NCBI GenBank assembly: GCA_902621305.1 | Contig: CACNLM010000002.1 | Span: 1 to 64,000 of the forward strand | Reading direction: 5' to 3' | Length of the DNA: 64,000 nt | Source of the DNA: an uncultured Alphaproteobacteria bacterium | GTDB lineage: Bacteria > Pseudomonadota > Alphaproteobacteria > HIMB59 > GCA-002718135 | Part shown: piece by piece, positions 18,696 through 30,099 of the stretch | How the letters are laid out: each line of letters begins with the position of its first letter | Position numbering within the stretch: position 1 is the first letter of the stretch | Program-made: the position numbers and the translations under genes | Notes under the pieces: model-generated | Told to the model about the DNA's origin: nothing | The model's input: the letters and a program-made list of their open reading frames with translations, nothing else | The model's database searches: none

Positions 18696-19896
18696 GAATA
18701 CATATAAAAGTTATCCAAATGAAAAAGGATATTTTGGTCAATTTGGTGGAAGATATGTTTCAGAAACTTTAATGCCTTTAATCCTTGAAGTAGAAAAGGA
18801 ATATGAAAAAATAAAAAATGATAAAAATTTTATTAGTGAATTTAATCATTATTTAAAAACATATGTTGGCAGACCAAGTCCTCTTTTCTTTGCAGAAAGA
18901 ATTAGTAATGAACTTGGTGGTCCAAAAATTTATTTCAAAAGAGATGAATTAAACCACACAGGTGCTCATAAAATTAATAATTGCATGGGTCAAATCTTAC
19001 TAGCAAAAAAAATGGGTAAGACAAGGATTATAGCAGAAACAGGAGCAGGGCAACATGGTGTTGCTACAGCAACAGTGTGTGCTTTATTTGGGTTACCTTG
19101 TGTAGTTTATATGGGAGAAAAAGATATTGAAAGACAATCTCCAAATGTTTTTAGAATGAAATTACTTGGTGCAGAAATACGGTCAGTTTCAACTGGATCA
19201 AAATCACTTAAAGACGCTATGAATGAAGCATTAAGAGATTGGGTTACAAATGTTAATGATACTTTTTATATTATTGGTACAGCTGCAGGACCTCATCCAT
19301 ATCCCGCAATGGTTAGAGATTTTCAGTCAGTAATTGGTAAGGAAGTTCGTAAACAACTTGAAGAACTGGAGGGAAGGCCTCCGGATTTATTAATGGCATG
19401 CATTGGTGGTGGTTCAAATGCTTTAGGGCTGTTTCATGAATTTTTAGATGATTCAAATGTTGAAATGATCGCTGTTGAAGCAGCAGGGCATGGTATAAAA
19501 ACTGATAAGCATGCAGCTAGTTTAACTGGTGGAAAACCAGGTGTATTACATGGTAATAAAACCTATTTGTTACAATCAAACACGGGACAGATTCAAGAAG
19601 CACATTCTATCTCTGCAGGATTAGATTATCCAGGAATTGGTCCTGAACATTCATTTTTATTTGAAGAAAAAAGGGTAACATACATGTCAGCAACAGATAA
19701 AGAAGCTCTAGAAGCTTTTCAATATTGTTGCAAATTAGAAGGTATAATTCCAGCTTTGGAGCCTGCTCATGCTTTAGCTGTATTAAAGAAAATAGCAAAA
19801 AACTATAGTAAAGATAAAATTATTGTTATGAATATGTGTGGCCGAGGGGATAAAGATATTTTTACAATAGCTGATGAATTAAATATAAAAATTTAA
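18688..19896 (+). CDS. trpB: Tryptophan synthase beta chain
   Basis: A 402-residue PLP enzyme that condenses indole with serine. The PLP lysine is in [15 protein letters not shown], near residue 94. The phosphate-binding loop is GGGSNALG, and other markers are [24 protein letters not shown] and [12 protein letters not shown]. It is the TrpB1 type that pairs with TrpA. The coding sequence is more conserved and less extreme in codon bias than its neighbours. trpA begins directly after its stop codon, which fits equal expression of the two subunits. Confidence 0.98.
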   Translation: MLKNTYKSYPNEKGYFGQFGGRYVSETLMPLILEVEKEYEKIKNDKNFISEFNHYLKTYVGRPSPLFFAERISNELGGPKIYFKRDELNHTGAHKINNCMGQILLAKKMGKTRIIAETGAGQHGVATATVCALFGLPCVVYMGEKDIERQSPNVFRMKLLGAEIRSVSTGSKSLKDAMNEALRDWVTNVNDTFYIIGTAAGPHPYPAMVRDFQSVIGKEVRKQLEELEGRPPDLLMACIGGGSNALGLFHEFLDDSNVEMIAVEAAGHGIKTDKHAASLTGGKPGVLHGNKTYLLQSNTGQIQEAHSISAGLDYPGIGPEHSFLFEEKRVTYMSATDKEALEAFQYCCKLEGIIPALEPAHALAVLKKIAKNYSKDKIIVMNMCGRGDKDIFTIADELNIKI

Positions 19897-20691
19897 ATGA
19901 CTAATTTAATTAGTCAGGCATTTAAAAATAATGAAAAAAAACTAGTAACATTTGTTACTGGAGGTGACCCTGATGTTGAAACAAGTTTAAAAATTATTAA
20001 GACAATTATTGATAATGGGGCTGATATTATAGAAATTGGAATGCCCTTTTCTGATCCAATGGCTGATGGTCCAACAATTCAATTATCAAGCAATAGAGCT
20101 ATAAGTAATGGAATTGATTTAGAGAATATTTTCTTTTTAGCCTCCGAAGCAAAGAAAACAAAAAATGATCTCCCTATTATTTTAATGGGTTACTATAATT
20201 TGATTCTATATTTTGGAATTAAGAAGTTTGTGAAAAAATGCAAAGAAAATGGAGTTGATGGTTTAATTATTGTAGATCTACAACCAGAAGAAGATGTAGA
20301 TTTGATAAATGAGCTAAAAAAAAATGAGATTGATTTAATTAGATTAATTACTCCTACAACTAACGAAGAAAGGCTTAAGTTAATATTAAATAATGCTAGT
20401 GGTTTTTTATATTATGTGAGTGTTATGGGAATTACTGGACAAAAATCTGCTGATCTTAATGATCTTGAAAAATCAGTGACTTTTATCAAAAAACACACAA
20501 ATTTACCAGTTGTACCTGGATTTGGAATTAAAAACGCAACTGATGTAAAAAATATATGCAAAATAGCTGATGGTGCAGTTGTTGGCTCAAGTATAATTAA
20601 AATTATAGAACAAAACTTAAATAATAAAGATAAAATGTTGTCAGAAATTAATAAATTTTCAAAAGATTTGAAAAATGGAACAAGAGTATGA
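19897..20691 (+). CDS. trpA: Tryptophan synthase alpha chain
   Basis: A 264-residue TIM-barrel subunit that cleaves indole-3-glycerol phosphate to indole, channelled to TrpB. The catalytic Glu and Asp are in IIEIGMPFSDPMADGPTIQ. Other family motifs are VTGGDPDVETSL, IVDLQPEED, YYVSVMGITGQK and VVPGFGIKNATDV. Length is normal. Its stop overlaps the accD start in an ATGA arrangement, so accD is translationally coupled to the trp genes, as in many alphaproteobacteria. Confidence 0.97.
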   Translation: MTNLISQAFKNNEKKLVTFVTGGDPDVETSLKIIKTIIDNGADIIEIGMPFSDPMADGPTIQLSSNRAISNGIDLENIFFLASEAKKTKNDLPIILMGYYNLILYFGIKKFVKKCKENGVDGLIIVDLQPEEDVDLINELKKNEIDLIRLITPTTNEERLKLILNNASGFLYYVSVMGITGQKSADLNDLEKSVTFIKKHTNLPVVPGFGIKNATDVKNICKIADGAVVGSSIIKIIEQNLNNKDKMLSEINKFSKDLKNGTRV

Positions 20692-21530
20692 ATTGGTTAA
20701 CTAATTTCGTAAAACCTAAACTATCCTCTCTTGTAAAAAGGAGAAGTGTTCCAGAAAAATTATGGAATAATTGTGTATCATGTGGAAATATGATTCATCA
20801 TAAGGATTTAAAAGAAAATTTATACGTTTGCGTTAATTGTAATTATCATTTTAGAATGTCTGCGGAAGATAGGATAAAATTATTTTTTGAAGAGGGAAAT
20901 TATAGTGAAATTAGCCCTGACAAAATATCTGATGATCCACTAAAATTCACAGATAAAAAAAAATATAAAGATAGACTGAAAGAATATAGAAAAAGAACAA
21001 ATAGAGATGATGCTTTCATACTTATTAAAGGGAAGATTAGAGATAAAGAAATTATTTCTGGACTAATGAATTTCGAATTCATGGGTGGATCTATGGGTAG
21101 AGCAGTTGGTGGAGAAATAGTTAAAGGTGCTAAATTGGCTATAGAAAATAAATTACCTTATGTGATTGTTACCTCATCTGGTGGAGCAAGAATGCAGGAA
21201 GGTATTGTAAGCTTGATGCAAATGCCTAGAACAATTGCTGCTGTTGACTTGTTAAATGAAAATAGTATACCTTACATTGTAGTTCTAACCGAACCTACTA
21301 CTGGTGGAGTGACCGCTTCTTTTGCAATGTTAGGTGATATAACAATAGCAGAACAAGGTGCTACGATAGGTTTTGCAGGTAAAAGAGTTATACAAGACAC
21401 CATCAGAGAAGAATTACCTGTAGATTTTCAAAAAGCTGAATATCTAAAAGAACATGGAATGGTAGATATTGTCTCTCATAGAAAAGACCTTAAAGAAACT
21501 TTGTATAAAGTATTAGATCATATAAGTTAA
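20688..21530 (+). CDS. accD: Acetyl-CoA carboxylase carboxyltransferase beta subunit
   Basis: A 280-residue subunit which, with AccA, transfers carboxyl from biotin to acetyl-CoA to make malonyl-CoA. An N-terminal four-cysteine zinc finger is present (CVSCGNM, then CVNCNYHF), followed by the crotonase-fold domain with GSMGRAVGGEIVKGA, VTSSGGARMQEG and TEPTTGGVTASFA. It is complete and standard. The accD-folC-trxA neighbourhood is conserved in alphaproteobacteria. folC starts three bases after the stop. Confidence 0.97.
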   Translation: MNWLTNFVKPKLSSLVKRRSVPEKLWNNCVSCGNMIHHKDLKENLYVCVNCNYHFRMSAEDRIKLFFEEGNYSEISPDKISDDPLKFTDKKKYKDRLKEYRKRTNRDDAFILIKGKIRDKEIISGLMNFEFMGGSMGRAVGGEIVKGAKLAIENKLPYVIVTSSGGARMQEGIVSLMQMPRTIAAVDLLNENSIPYIVVLTEPTTGGVTASFAMLGDITIAEQGATIGFAGKRVIQDTIREELPVDFQKAEYLKEHGMVDIVSHRKDLKETLYKVLDHIS

Positions 21531-21533
21531 TCA

Positions 21534-22793
21534 GTGAAATCTAAAACAGAAAAGTTATTAGATGAACTGGTCAAACTTCATCCCAAATATATTGATCTTT
21601 CATTAGATAGATTAAAATTATTATTAAAAAAATTAGGTAATCCCCAAGATCATCTACCAAAAACTATTCATATTGCAGGCACAAATGGAAAAGGGTCTGT
21701 TCAAAGTTTCATAAGAAATATTTTATTGAAGAATGGGTATAAATGTGATGCATATATCTCGCCACATTTATCTAGGTTTAATGAAAGAATAATTCTAAAT
21801 AATAAAGAAGTAAGTACAAAAAAGCTTTACGAAACTCTAAAATTTGTAAAAACAGTAAATAATAATAAACCAATAACATTTTTTGAAATAACAACAGCAG
21901 CAGCATTCATATTGTTTAAACAATCAAAATCTGACTTTCTTATTTTAGAGACAGGGTTAGGAGGTAGATTAGATGCAACTAACATAATACCAAAAAAGAT
22001 TTGTAGTATATTAACACCAATTAGTTTTGATCATGAAGAATTTCTAGGAAAAACACTTAAGAAAATTGCTAATGAAAAATTGGGTATAGTGAAGAATTGT
22101 GAGTTTGTGTTAATTGGTAAACAAAAAAAAGAGTTAAAAGTTCACATTCAAAAAAAATTAAATAAATTTAAAAATAAATATTTTTATGGAAAAGAATTTC
22201 GAGTCACAAAATCATTAAAAAATAAGTTTGAAATGAAAATCGATGGAAAAAAATATCTCTATACTCAACCTTCATTGAACGGAAAACATCAGGAGGAAAA
22301 TGCATCAATATCTATTTATTTTGCAAAAATTATGAAAAATATGGGTTATAACTTTAATAAAAAAGAAATTAATGTAGCAATAAAAAAAAATGTATGGCCA
22401 GGAAGATTGGAAATTATAAATTATAAAAATAAAAAAATAATTCTTGATGGATCGCATAATATTGATGGAGCTGATAAACTAAATGAATTTTTAAAAACTA
22501 GAAAAATAAAACCTATTGTCTTGTTTGGAATGTTGAATAATAAGAAAGCAAGTTTATTTTTAAACAAAATACAAGAAAGTGTATCTAAAGTTTTAGCTAT
22601 AAAAATTCCAGATGAAAAAAATTCATTTGAAACTAAACAAATAAATGAGATTTGTAATCTGCAATCTATTAAATGTGAGCAAATAAATAATATAAATGAT
22701 GCTTTAAAATATTTTAGATCTAATCAACAAAAAATATATTTAATTACAGGTTCTTTATATTTGATAGGAAAAATTAGAGAAAAACTATTGTAA
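21534..22793 (+). CDS. folC: Folylpolyglutamate / dihydrofolate synthase
   Basis: A 419-residue Mur-ligase-fold enzyme that adds glutate to dihydropteroate and extends the folate glutamate tail. The start is GTG at 21534, three bases after accD; no ATG is nearer. The P-loop is HIAGTNGKGSVQSF, with SPHLSRFNERI, LETGLGGRLDATN (metal and substrate binding), DHEEFLG and LDGSHNIDGADKL. Lysine content is very high, as is usual in AT-rich genomes. Its end overlaps the convergent trxA end by 9 bp and no hairpin terminator is visible between them. Confidence 0.95.
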   Translation: MKSKTEKLLDELVKLHPKYIDLSLDRLKLLLKKLGNPQDHLPKTIHIAGTNGKGSVQSFIRNILLKNGYKCDAYISPHLSRFNERIILNNKEVSTKKLYETLKFVKTVNNNKPITFFEITTAAAFILFKQSKSDFLILETGLGGRLDATNIIPKKICSILTPISFDHEEFLGKTLKKIANEKLGIVKNCEFVLIGKQKKELKVHIQKKLNKFKNKYFYGKEFRVTKSLKNKFEMKIDGKKYLYTQPSLNGKHQEENASISIYFAKIMKNMGYNFNKKEINVAIKKNVWPGRLEIINYKNKKIILDGSHNIDGADKLNEFLKTRKIKPIVLFGMLNNKKASLFLNKIQESVSKVLAIKIPDEKNSFETKQINEICNLQSIKCEQINNINDALKYFRSNQQKIYLITGSLYLIGKIREKLL

Positions 22794-23108
22794 ATTGGAT
22801 TGTATCCAGGTTTCTAATGCTGTTTTAGGAAGACTACCAACCCTAGTATCCATTAACTCACCATTTTTAAAAATCATTATTGTAGGAATTCCCCTAATAC
22901 CGTATTTTTGTGGTGTCATAGGGTTCTCATCAATGTTCATTTTATATATTTTAACTTTATCTTTGTTCTCTATAGCAATTTCTTCTAAAATTGGGTCAAG
23001 TACTTTACATGGGCCGCACCATTCTGCACCGAAATCAACTACCACTGGCATGTCATTAGTAGAAATATCTTTGTCAAAAGTTTGATCGTTTGTTTTTAGA
23101 GTAGACAT
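22785..23108 (-). CDS. trxA: Thioredoxin
   Basis: A 107-residue cytoplasmic thioredoxin, a general disulfide reductant that can also serve ribonucleotide reductase. The active site WCGPC lies at residues 30-34. The cis-Pro loop is GIRGIPTIMIFKNGE, and the buried Asp is in VVVDFGAEWC. Length and all landmarks are normal. There is no signal peptide. It is the first gene of a long minus-strand set running from chvI down, but it is separated from the murU-like gene by 46 bp, so it may have its own promoter. Confidence 0.97.
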   Translation of the reverse strand: MSTLKTNDQTFDKDISTNDMPVVVDFGAEWCGPCKVLDPILEEIAIENKDKVKIYKMNIDENPMTPQKYGIRGIPTIMIFKNGELMDTRVGSLPKTALETWIQSNLQ

Positions 23109-23154
23109 AATTAATATGTAAGAAATATTTGTCTATTATCAAGCTAAATTAAAT

Positions 23155-23835
23155 CTAATTTTCTAAAATAGATTGTTTATCCCCAATATGTCTAATTTTA
23201 GATGGGATTACATAACCTTTGATTTGATTGTTTTTTATTAATTTTGTCCAAATTTCATTCATCGGGAATATTTTTTTTCTTTTATTAAAGATATTTTTAG
23301 ATACAATTTGAAGTCCGGAATAATACAATTTCTCATTTTTATTTTTCCAATTTGTGACTACATTTCTTTTTAAATAAAAGTCTCCATTTTCATTTTTTAA
23401 ACCTAAAAAATTAATATCTTTAGATAACAACATTTTGCAGTGAGAAACATCTTGATAATTAGAAAGAAAATATTTGATATGTGATTTATTTTTTTTAGTC
23501 CAAAAAATATCAGAATTAACAACACATATTTTTTTTCTATTTGTATAATTGAAAATATTTTTTACTCCTCCACCTGTACCAAGTATTTTTTTTTCATAGA
23601 TAGTCTGAATGGGATATTTTTTAAAATTTTTGTCCAAATACTTTTTAATTTTTATATGTAAATAGTGTGTATTTATTAAGATTTCATCGCATCCAATAGT
23701 AGTAAAGAAATCAATTGTGTTCTTTAATAATATTTTTTTTTTATATTTTAATAGAGGTTTTGGAGTACTGTGTGTCAAATTCAGCATTCTTGATCCAAAA
23801 CCTGCACATAATATCATTAATGTAAAATTCTTCAT
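23155..23835 (-). CDS. murU: MurU-like nucleotidyltransferase
   Basis: A 226-residue sugar-1-phosphate nucleotidyltransferase. The signature is MILCAGFGSRMLNLTHSTPK followed by PLLKYKKK, the GxGxR...PKPL motif, with VVNSDIFW as the metal-binding Asp. In Pseudomonas and many alphaproteobacteria, MurU turns MurNAc-1-phosphate into UDP-MurNAc in cell-wall recycling, right after AmgK makes that phosphate. Here the gene follows the AmgK-like kinase by 3 bp, the known arrangement. The protein is more divergent than typical MurU, so another sugar is possible. Confidence 0.78.
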   Translation of the reverse strand: MKNFTLMILCAGFGSRMLNLTHSTPKPLLKYKKKILLKNTIDFFTTIGCDEILINTHYLHIKIKKYLDKNFKKYPIQTIYEKKILGTGGGVKNIFNYTNRKKICVVNSDIFWTKKNKSHIKYFLSNYQDVSHCKMLLSKDINFLGLKNENGDFYLKRNVVTNWKNKNEKLYYSGLQIVSKNIFNKRKKIFPMNEIWTKLIKNNQIKGYVIPSKIRHIGDKQSILEN

Positions 23836-23838
23836 AAA

Positions 23839-24756
23839 TTATAAATACTTTTCATAAATTGATCTTAGTTGATAATTTTTAATATTATTCAATGTTGCTA
23901 TTGTTCTAGATTTGGTTATTTTTAAATAGTCTATATATTGATTATCATTATTTATACTAAGTAATTTTCTCCATCTACCAAGTAATCGAGTCTGTCGAGC
24001 TAAACTTAAAACATGATATTGTTCCCGAAAAGTATTGAGATTTTCAATAGTTGACGTGTTATCATAGAAATATTTAATTAATTTATCATTGTAATCTCTT
24101 GTAAAATTAATTCTTGGATTTTCTAATAATGATAGTAGGTCCCATCCTATAAATCCCAAAAAAGCACTTTGAAAATCAATAATTCCACATTGTAAATGTG
24201 ATTCATGATTTTCTAAAAATAATAAATTAACAAATTCAAAATCTTTGTGAACAAAATTCTTCATATTATAATTTTGGGAATAAAACATGCTTTTCCATAA
24301 TTCATAAAATTTTGAAGTTGGAAAATTTGAAATTTTGTTTTTAGAAATATAATAAGTAACAAATTCTTTAAGTTCAATTTTTAAATCTTCAAAGGTGTAT
24401 TCTTTTAAATTTGCTAAATTATTTAAATGTGATTCATTTTGAATAACAATTATATTGTCTACAGCTAGTTTTAAAAGTTTATAAAGATTATCTTTATTGT
24501 GTATTTTATTAAATCTATTTTTTCCGAAATCTTGCATATAAATTTTATATTGCTTTCGATTAACTTCATATATCTTAGGGATTGATATATTAATCTTTAG
24601 TAATATTGCATAAACATTTAGGAAATTTTTAAACTCTTGTTTATCTCTAGAAAAGTCAATTATTATTTTGGTACTCTCTTTTTCTGTAATTCTATAAATT
24701 AATTTATTAGATAATCCATCCTCAATTTTTTCTAAATCATTATGATCAGAATTCAT
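23839..24756 (-). CDS. amgK: AmgK-like aminoglycoside-phosphotransferase-fold sugar kinase
   Basis: A 305-residue APH-fold kinase, by position and motifs AmgK, which phosphorylates MurNAc/GlcNAc at the anomeric position for peptidoglycan recycling. The catalytic loop is FVHKDFEFVNLLFLEN (HxDxxxxN form), followed by the metal-binding IIDFQSAFLGFIGWDLLSLL, matching the family's DFQ-A...DL-SLL pattern. The N-terminal lobe is poorly conserved. It overlaps tsaE by 11 bp. The gene set tsaE-amgK-murU is conserved in alphaproteobacteria; resistance to aminoglycosides is not implied. Confidence 0.82.
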   Translation of the reverse strand: MNSDHNDLEKIEDGLSNKLIYRITEKESTKIIIDFSRDKQEFKNFLNVYAILLKINISIPKIYEVNRKQYKIYMQDFGKNRFNKIHNKDNLYKLLKLAVDNIIVIQNESHLNNLANLKEYTFEDLKIELKEFVTYYISKNKISNFPTSKFYELWKSMFYSQNYNMKNFVHKDFEFVNLLFLENHESHLQCGIIDFQSAFLGFIGWDLLSLLENPRINFTRDYNDKLIKYFYDNTSTIENLNTFREQYHVLSLARQTRLLGRWRKLLSINNDNQYIDYLKITKSRTIATLNNIKNYQLRSIYEKYL

Positions 24757-25207
24757 TCGACTTTTGTTTAAAATTAATATTAATTTTTCTTTTAGTTTCT
24801 GAAATCATATCTAAATTTATTAAATAATGATTTTTGTTTAATGGTAAACTAATTAACATTTCAGGCCATTCTATAAATGTAATATTGTTATTTAAATTTT
24901 CAAAGAAATCTAATTCCTCTAATTCCTTTAGGTTGTTGACTCTATAAAAATCATAGTGATAGATTTGTGATGAATTTAATTCATAGGTTATCAAAATAGG
25001 GAATGTTGGACTAATAATAGAAGACGGTTTTGGTAAATTGTTTAATTCAAAAAGATTATTAATTAATAATCTTACGAATGTTGTTTTACCAGCACCTAGC
25101 TCACCTTGAAATAAGTAAATATCTCCAACAGATATGTCTTTACATAAATTAGTAGAGAGTTTTTCAAGTTCACGAAGATCTAAAATTTGATTACTTAATT
25201 TTTGCAA
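24746..25207 (-). CDS. tsaE: tRNA t6A37 biosynthesis ATPase TsaE
   Basis: A 153-residue P-loop ATPase that, with TsaB and TsaD, makes threonylcarbamoyladenosine at tRNA position 37. The Walker A motif is FQGELGAGKTTFVRLL, near residues 33-48. Family markers are SSIISPTFPILITYE (SPTF motif), YHYDFYRV and FIEWPEML. It ends the metK-tsaE spacing with only 6 bp between the genes, so it is probably co-transcribed with metK. Confidence 0.95.
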   Translation of the reverse strand: MQKLSNQILDLRELEKLSTNLCKDISVGDIYLFQGELGAGKTTFVRLLINNLFELNNLPKPSSIISPTFPILITYELNSSQIYHYDFYRVNNLKELEELDFFENLNNNITFIEWPEMLISLPLNKNHYLINLDMISETKRKININFKQKSNEF

Positions 25208-25213
25208 ATTTTA

Positions 25214-26383
25214 CTATGCAATACCTTTTAGAGCTTCCACTAAATCAGTATTTTCCCAAGTAAAATGTCCCTTGTCACTTGGTTCTCTACCAAAATGACC
25301 ATAAGCAGAAGTTGGAACATAAATTGAATTTGTAAGTTTTAAATGTTCTCTTATTCCTCTTGGGCTTAGATCAAATAAATCTTGCACAGATTTTTCAATT
25401 TTCTGTTCATCAACTTTATTTGTTCCATTAGTATTAACATATACTGATAAAGGTTTTGATACTCCTATTGCATAAGATAACTGTATAGTACACTCATCAG
25501 CTAGGTCGGCTGCAACAACATTTTTTGCTAAATATCTAGCTGCATATGCTGCAGATCTATCAACTTTAGATGGGTCCTTTCCTGAAAAAGCGCCTCCACC
25601 ATGGGGCGCTGCACCACCATAAGTATCAACTATTATTTTACGGCCAGTTAAACCAGAGTCGCCATCAGGTCCTCCAATTACAAAATTTCCTGTGGGATTT
25701 ACATAGAATTCTTCATCTTTAAGATCTTCTAATAATTCATTAGGTATACACTCATACACATAAGGTTTAACAATTTCTTTTACGTCTTCAGGAGATAAAC
25801 CTTCTTTATGTTGTGAAGAAATTACTAAAGATGTAACTTTGGTTGGTTTTCCGTTTTCATAAAGCATTGTAACTTGGCTTTTTGAATCAGGTTCTAGACC
25901 AGATGCAGATCCATCTTTACGGGCTTGTGCCATTTTATATAATATTTGATGAGAATAATGTATCGGTGCTGGCATTAATGATTCAGTGTCTTTACAAGCA
26001 AAACCAAACATGATTCCTTGATCGCCTGCGCCCTCATCTTTATTACTACCAGAATCAACACCCATAGCAATATCAGCTGACTGCTCATGAAGAAAACTTT
26101 CAATATCACAGTTCTGCCAATGAAAACCATCTTGTTCATAACCGATATCTTTAATACAATCCCTAACTTGAGATATAATCTGATCTTTAGAAACTGATGG
26201 TCCTCTTACTTCTCCAGCTAAAACTACTTTATTGGTAGTAGTCAAAGTCTCACAAGCTACGCGTGTTTGTGGGTCACCAGATGATAAATAAGTATCAACA
26301 ACCATATCTGAAATTCTATCACAAACTTTATCTGGATGGCCTTCAGAAACTGATTCACTTGTAAATAAATAAGATCTTTTCAT
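25214..26383 (-). CDS. metK: S-adenosylmethionine synthetase
   Basis: A 389-residue enzyme making SAM from methionine and ATP. The motifs are [45 protein letters not shown] and the Gly-rich [21 protein letters not shown] clear Shine-Dalgarno (AGGAG) sits about 7 bases before the ATG. It follows ahcY after 8 bp, so two activated-methyl-cycle enzymes share a transcript and no SAM riboswitch can fit between them. Confidence 0.98.
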   Translation of the reverse strand: MKRSYLFTSESVSEGHPDKVCDRISDMVVDTYLSSGDPQTRVACETLTTTNKVVLAGEVRGPSVSKDQIISQVRDCIKDIGYEQDGFHWQNCDIESFLHEQSADIAMGVDSGSNKDEGAGDQGIMFGFACKDTESLMPAPIHYSHQILYKMAQARKDGSASGLEPDSKSQVTMLYENGKPTKVTSLVISSQHKEGLSPEDVKEIVKPYVYECIPNELLEDLKDEEFYVNPTGNFVIGGPDGDSGLTGRKIIVDTYGGAAPHGGGAFSGKDPSKVDRSAAYAARYLAKNVVAADLADECTIQLSYAIGVSKPLSVYVNTNGTNKVDEQKIEKSVQDLFDLSPRGIREHLKLTNSIYVPTSAYGHFGREPSDKGHFTWENTDLVEALKGIA

Positions 26384-26391
26384 ATTAACTC

Positions 26392-27693
<1,302 letters not shown>

Positions 27694-27704
27694 TTATGAT
27701 TATT

Positions 27705-29414
27705 TTAACTTTTTAATGGTAATTTAATCAGAAAACAAGCACCTCTAAAGTCTAATTTGTCACTTTCTGTTAATTCAATTGAACCATTGAATGAATTGAT
27801 TATCTCGTAGGATATAGATAAGCCAAGACCTGAGTGCTTGTCCCGATCATCTATTCTATCAGTGTAAAATCTATCAAAAATTTTATTTTTTTCTTTCAAA
27901 TCTATGCCTTTTCCTTGATCATAAATTTTGATTTCAACACAATTTTCATTTTTTTTATTTGATGTAATTAAAATATTTGAATTATTTTTGGCAATTGAAA
28001 TACTATTATCTATTAAATTTAGTATTACCTGCAAAAATTTATCTTTGTTAAGAAGTACTAAATTTTTATTATTATCAGATTGAAGTAAAATTTTAATATT
28101 TTTCTTATTAGTTGATTTTTCACTAAAATTTTCTTTTAGAAATTTGTTTACATTAGTTAGTTCAAAATTTTCTATTTCAATTTCTGCAATAGTTTTTGAA
28201 AAATGAGAAATGTCGGAGATCAATCTATTCATTCTATCGATATCTTTATTAAAATTATTTATTACTTTGGTTCTGTTTTCATTAGTTATGTTTTTGTTAG
28301 TTAATAATTCAAACGTAGATTTTATTGCTGTTAGTGGATTTTTTAGTTCATGTGCAACATCAGAGCTAAATTTTTCTAATTGATTGATTTGTGATTTCAA
28401 TTCTTTTGACATAAGTTGTATTTGGTTAGATAAAATACCGATTTCATCAGATCTTAGAGGGTATATTAATTTTTTCTTATTTGTTTTATCTCTCTCAAGG
28501 ACAGTGATTTTAGTTATTTGTCTTAATGGTGATATCAAACCTCTCAAAAAAATAAATGATAATAAAATTGTAACTAAAATAAATAATAGAAAAAAATTAA
28601 AAATGTTCAAAGATTGTCTAGCTAGTTCATCATTATTTAATAATAATTTATACTTTATTAGAACAACTCCATAGACGTTATTATCTTGGATTATAGGTGA
28701 TGTTAAAATTCTAGTTATATCATTATTTTCATCTTCGAAAGTTTTAACTAGTTTCTGCTTTTCTTTAATAGTGTCTATAATCAAAATAATTTCATGTACA
28801 TTTTTGTCTAAATTTTTAGTAAATTTATTTTTAAGAAAATAATTATTAATAAAATTAAAATTATTAATATATATTTTTTCAAATAAATTTGAGAAATCAG
28901 CTAAATTTTCACGCGTTTCAGATAAATCTATTTCCTCAACATCTGTGCTCAGAAATAAATTTGATGAATCTGCAATTTTAATCCAATTTTCATTATAAAT
29001 AATGGTGTTAAAATCTTTATCACCAAAGTTTTGAAATATAAATTGTTCAGTTGTAAACTTTTCTAACTCAGGTTCTGACAATTCTATAGGATTAATATTA
29101 TCTGCCAAGTCACAACTCTCTTTGTATGCTTCAATATCTTGAAGATATCTGCAACGATAATCATACTGAAAAATTGGCACTCTTAATATTGAAGTGTTTT
29201 CTAAATATTTTGTTATATTTGATAAATTTAATCTTATTGATTGATCCCTATTATCTATGAATTTATTATTTTGAATTAAGTTGAAATTGAAATAAGATAA
29301 AAATACTAAACCTAAAAACACAATAATTAAGTTAATTATAATGAGTTGAAATGTTAGATTATAACTTGATAAGGTAAATAATCTCTTAATCACGCCAAGA
29401 ATATCCAGAGCCAT
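27705..29414 (-). CDS. chvG: Sensor histidine kinase ChvG-like
   Basis: A 569-residue membrane sensor kinase. A transmembrane helix lies near residues 20-42 (LIIINLIIVFLGLVFLSYFN), followed by a periplasmic sensor region of about 230 residues containing LxDNIN-type segments, then a second helix near residue 280 (FNFFLLFILVTILLSFIF). HAMP, dimerisation and catalytic domains follow: DVAHELKNPLTAI carries the phospho-His, LNLIDNSISIAKNN is the N box, and DQGKGID and GLGLSISYEII are the G boxes. ChvG/ExoS sensors control envelope, acid and motility responses in alphaproteobacteria. The start overlaps the chvI 3' end by 29 bp. Confidence 0.92.
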   Translation of the reverse strand: MALDILGVIKRLFTLSSYNLTFQLIIINLIIVFLGLVFLSYFNFNLIQNNKFIDNRDQSIRLNLSNITKYLENTSILRVPIFQYDYRCRYLQDIEAYKESCDLADNINPIELSEPELEKFTTEQFIFQNFGDKDFNTIIYNENWIKIADSSNLFLSTDVEEIDLSETRENLADFSNLFEKIYINNFNFINNYFLKNKFTKNLDKNVHEIILIIDTIKEKQKLVKTFEDENNDITRILTSPIIQDNNVYGVVLIKYKLLLNNDELARQSLNIFNFFLLFILVTILLSFIFLRGLISPLRQITKITVLERDKTNKKKLIYPLRSDEIGILSNQIQLMSKELKSQINQLEKFSSDVAHELKNPLTAIKSTFELLTNKNITNENRTKVINNFNKDIDRMNRLISDISHFSKTIAEIEIENFELTNVNKFLKENFSEKSTNKKNIKILLQSDNNKNLVLLNKDKFLQVILNLIDNSISIAKNNSNILITSNKKNENCVEIKIYDQGKGIDLKEKNKIFDRFYTDRIDDRDKHSGLGLSISYEIINSFNGSIELTESDKLDFRGACFLIKLPLKS

Positions 29415-30099
29415 ATCTTGTTCTTATTTGATCAAAAGAATTATCATAAGATCTGAATTTTTTTCTTAATCTCTTTATATGGCTATCAATAGTCCTGTCA
29501 TCAACATATATTGAATCACCATACATTGCGTCCATTAATTGATTTCTATCTTTTACTACCCCAGGATACTGAGCAAGAGACTTAATTAAATTAAACTCTG
29601 CAACCGTAAGTTCAATTTCTATACCTTTCCAAAAACATAATTGTTTATCTTCATCTAGTATCAAATCACCCTTAATAAAATTTTGTTTTTTAATATTATT
29701 ATCTTTTTGTTCTTTATTTCTATTGTTATGAATTCTTAGTACTGTTCTTATGCGCTCATTTAATAATTTTTGTGAAAAAGGTTTTTTTATATAATCTGAA
29801 GCTCCCATTCTTAATCCAATTATCTCATCTTGTTCATGATCTTTTGACGTTAAAAAGATAATCGGAAGATCTTTTAGATTTTCAATCTTGCTCGAACGTA
29901 CTTTTGCAAGAAGTTCATTTCCATCCATTTTTGGCATCTTAACATCAAACAGTCCCAAATCATAAGATTTGCTTTCAAGAGCCTCTAAGGCTTCAACTCC
30001 ATTAAGAAATGTATCTACTGTAAATCCCTCACTTTGCAGAGAAAGAGATACTGATGTGAGAATCGACTGCTCGTCATCAACTAATGCTATCTTCGGCAT
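29386..30099 (-). CDS. chvI: Response regulator ChvI-like (OmpR/PhoB family)
   Basis: A 237-residue response regulator. The receiver domain has VDDEQ at residues 7-11, phospho-acceptor Asp 52 in LGLFDVKMPKMDG and the conserved Lys in YIKKPFSQ. The C-terminal winged helix shows LTVAEFNLIKSLAQYPGVV and DDRTIDSHIKRLRKKF, typical of ChvI/BatR. It partners ChvG. Its upstream region, 279 bp shared with nrdA, contains two TGACT-type repeats at 30148 and 30167 that could be its own operator (inference). Confidence 0.94.
   Translation of the reverse strand: MPKIALVDDEQSILTSVSLSLQSEGFTVDTFLNGVEALEALESKSYDLGLFDVKMPKMDGNELLAKVRSSKIENLKDLPIIFLTSKDHEQDEIIGLRMGASDYIKKPFSQKLLNERIRTVLRIHNNRNKEQKDNNIKKQNFIKGDLILDEDKQLCFWKGIEIELTVAEFNLIKSLAQYPGVVKDRNQLMDAMYGDSIYVDDRTIDSHIKRLRKKFRSYDNSFDQIRTRYGSGYSWRD

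Noticed and set aside
23839..24756. Antibiotic resistance phosphotransferase
   Set aside because: The fold is shared with aminoglycoside kinases, but gene order (tsaE-amgK-murU) and the DFQ motif indicate a sugar kinase.
26384..26391. SAM or SAH riboswitch ahead of metK or ahcY
   Set aside because: The gaps are 8 bp (metK) and 23 bp (ahcY), too short for any known SAM or SAH aptamer.
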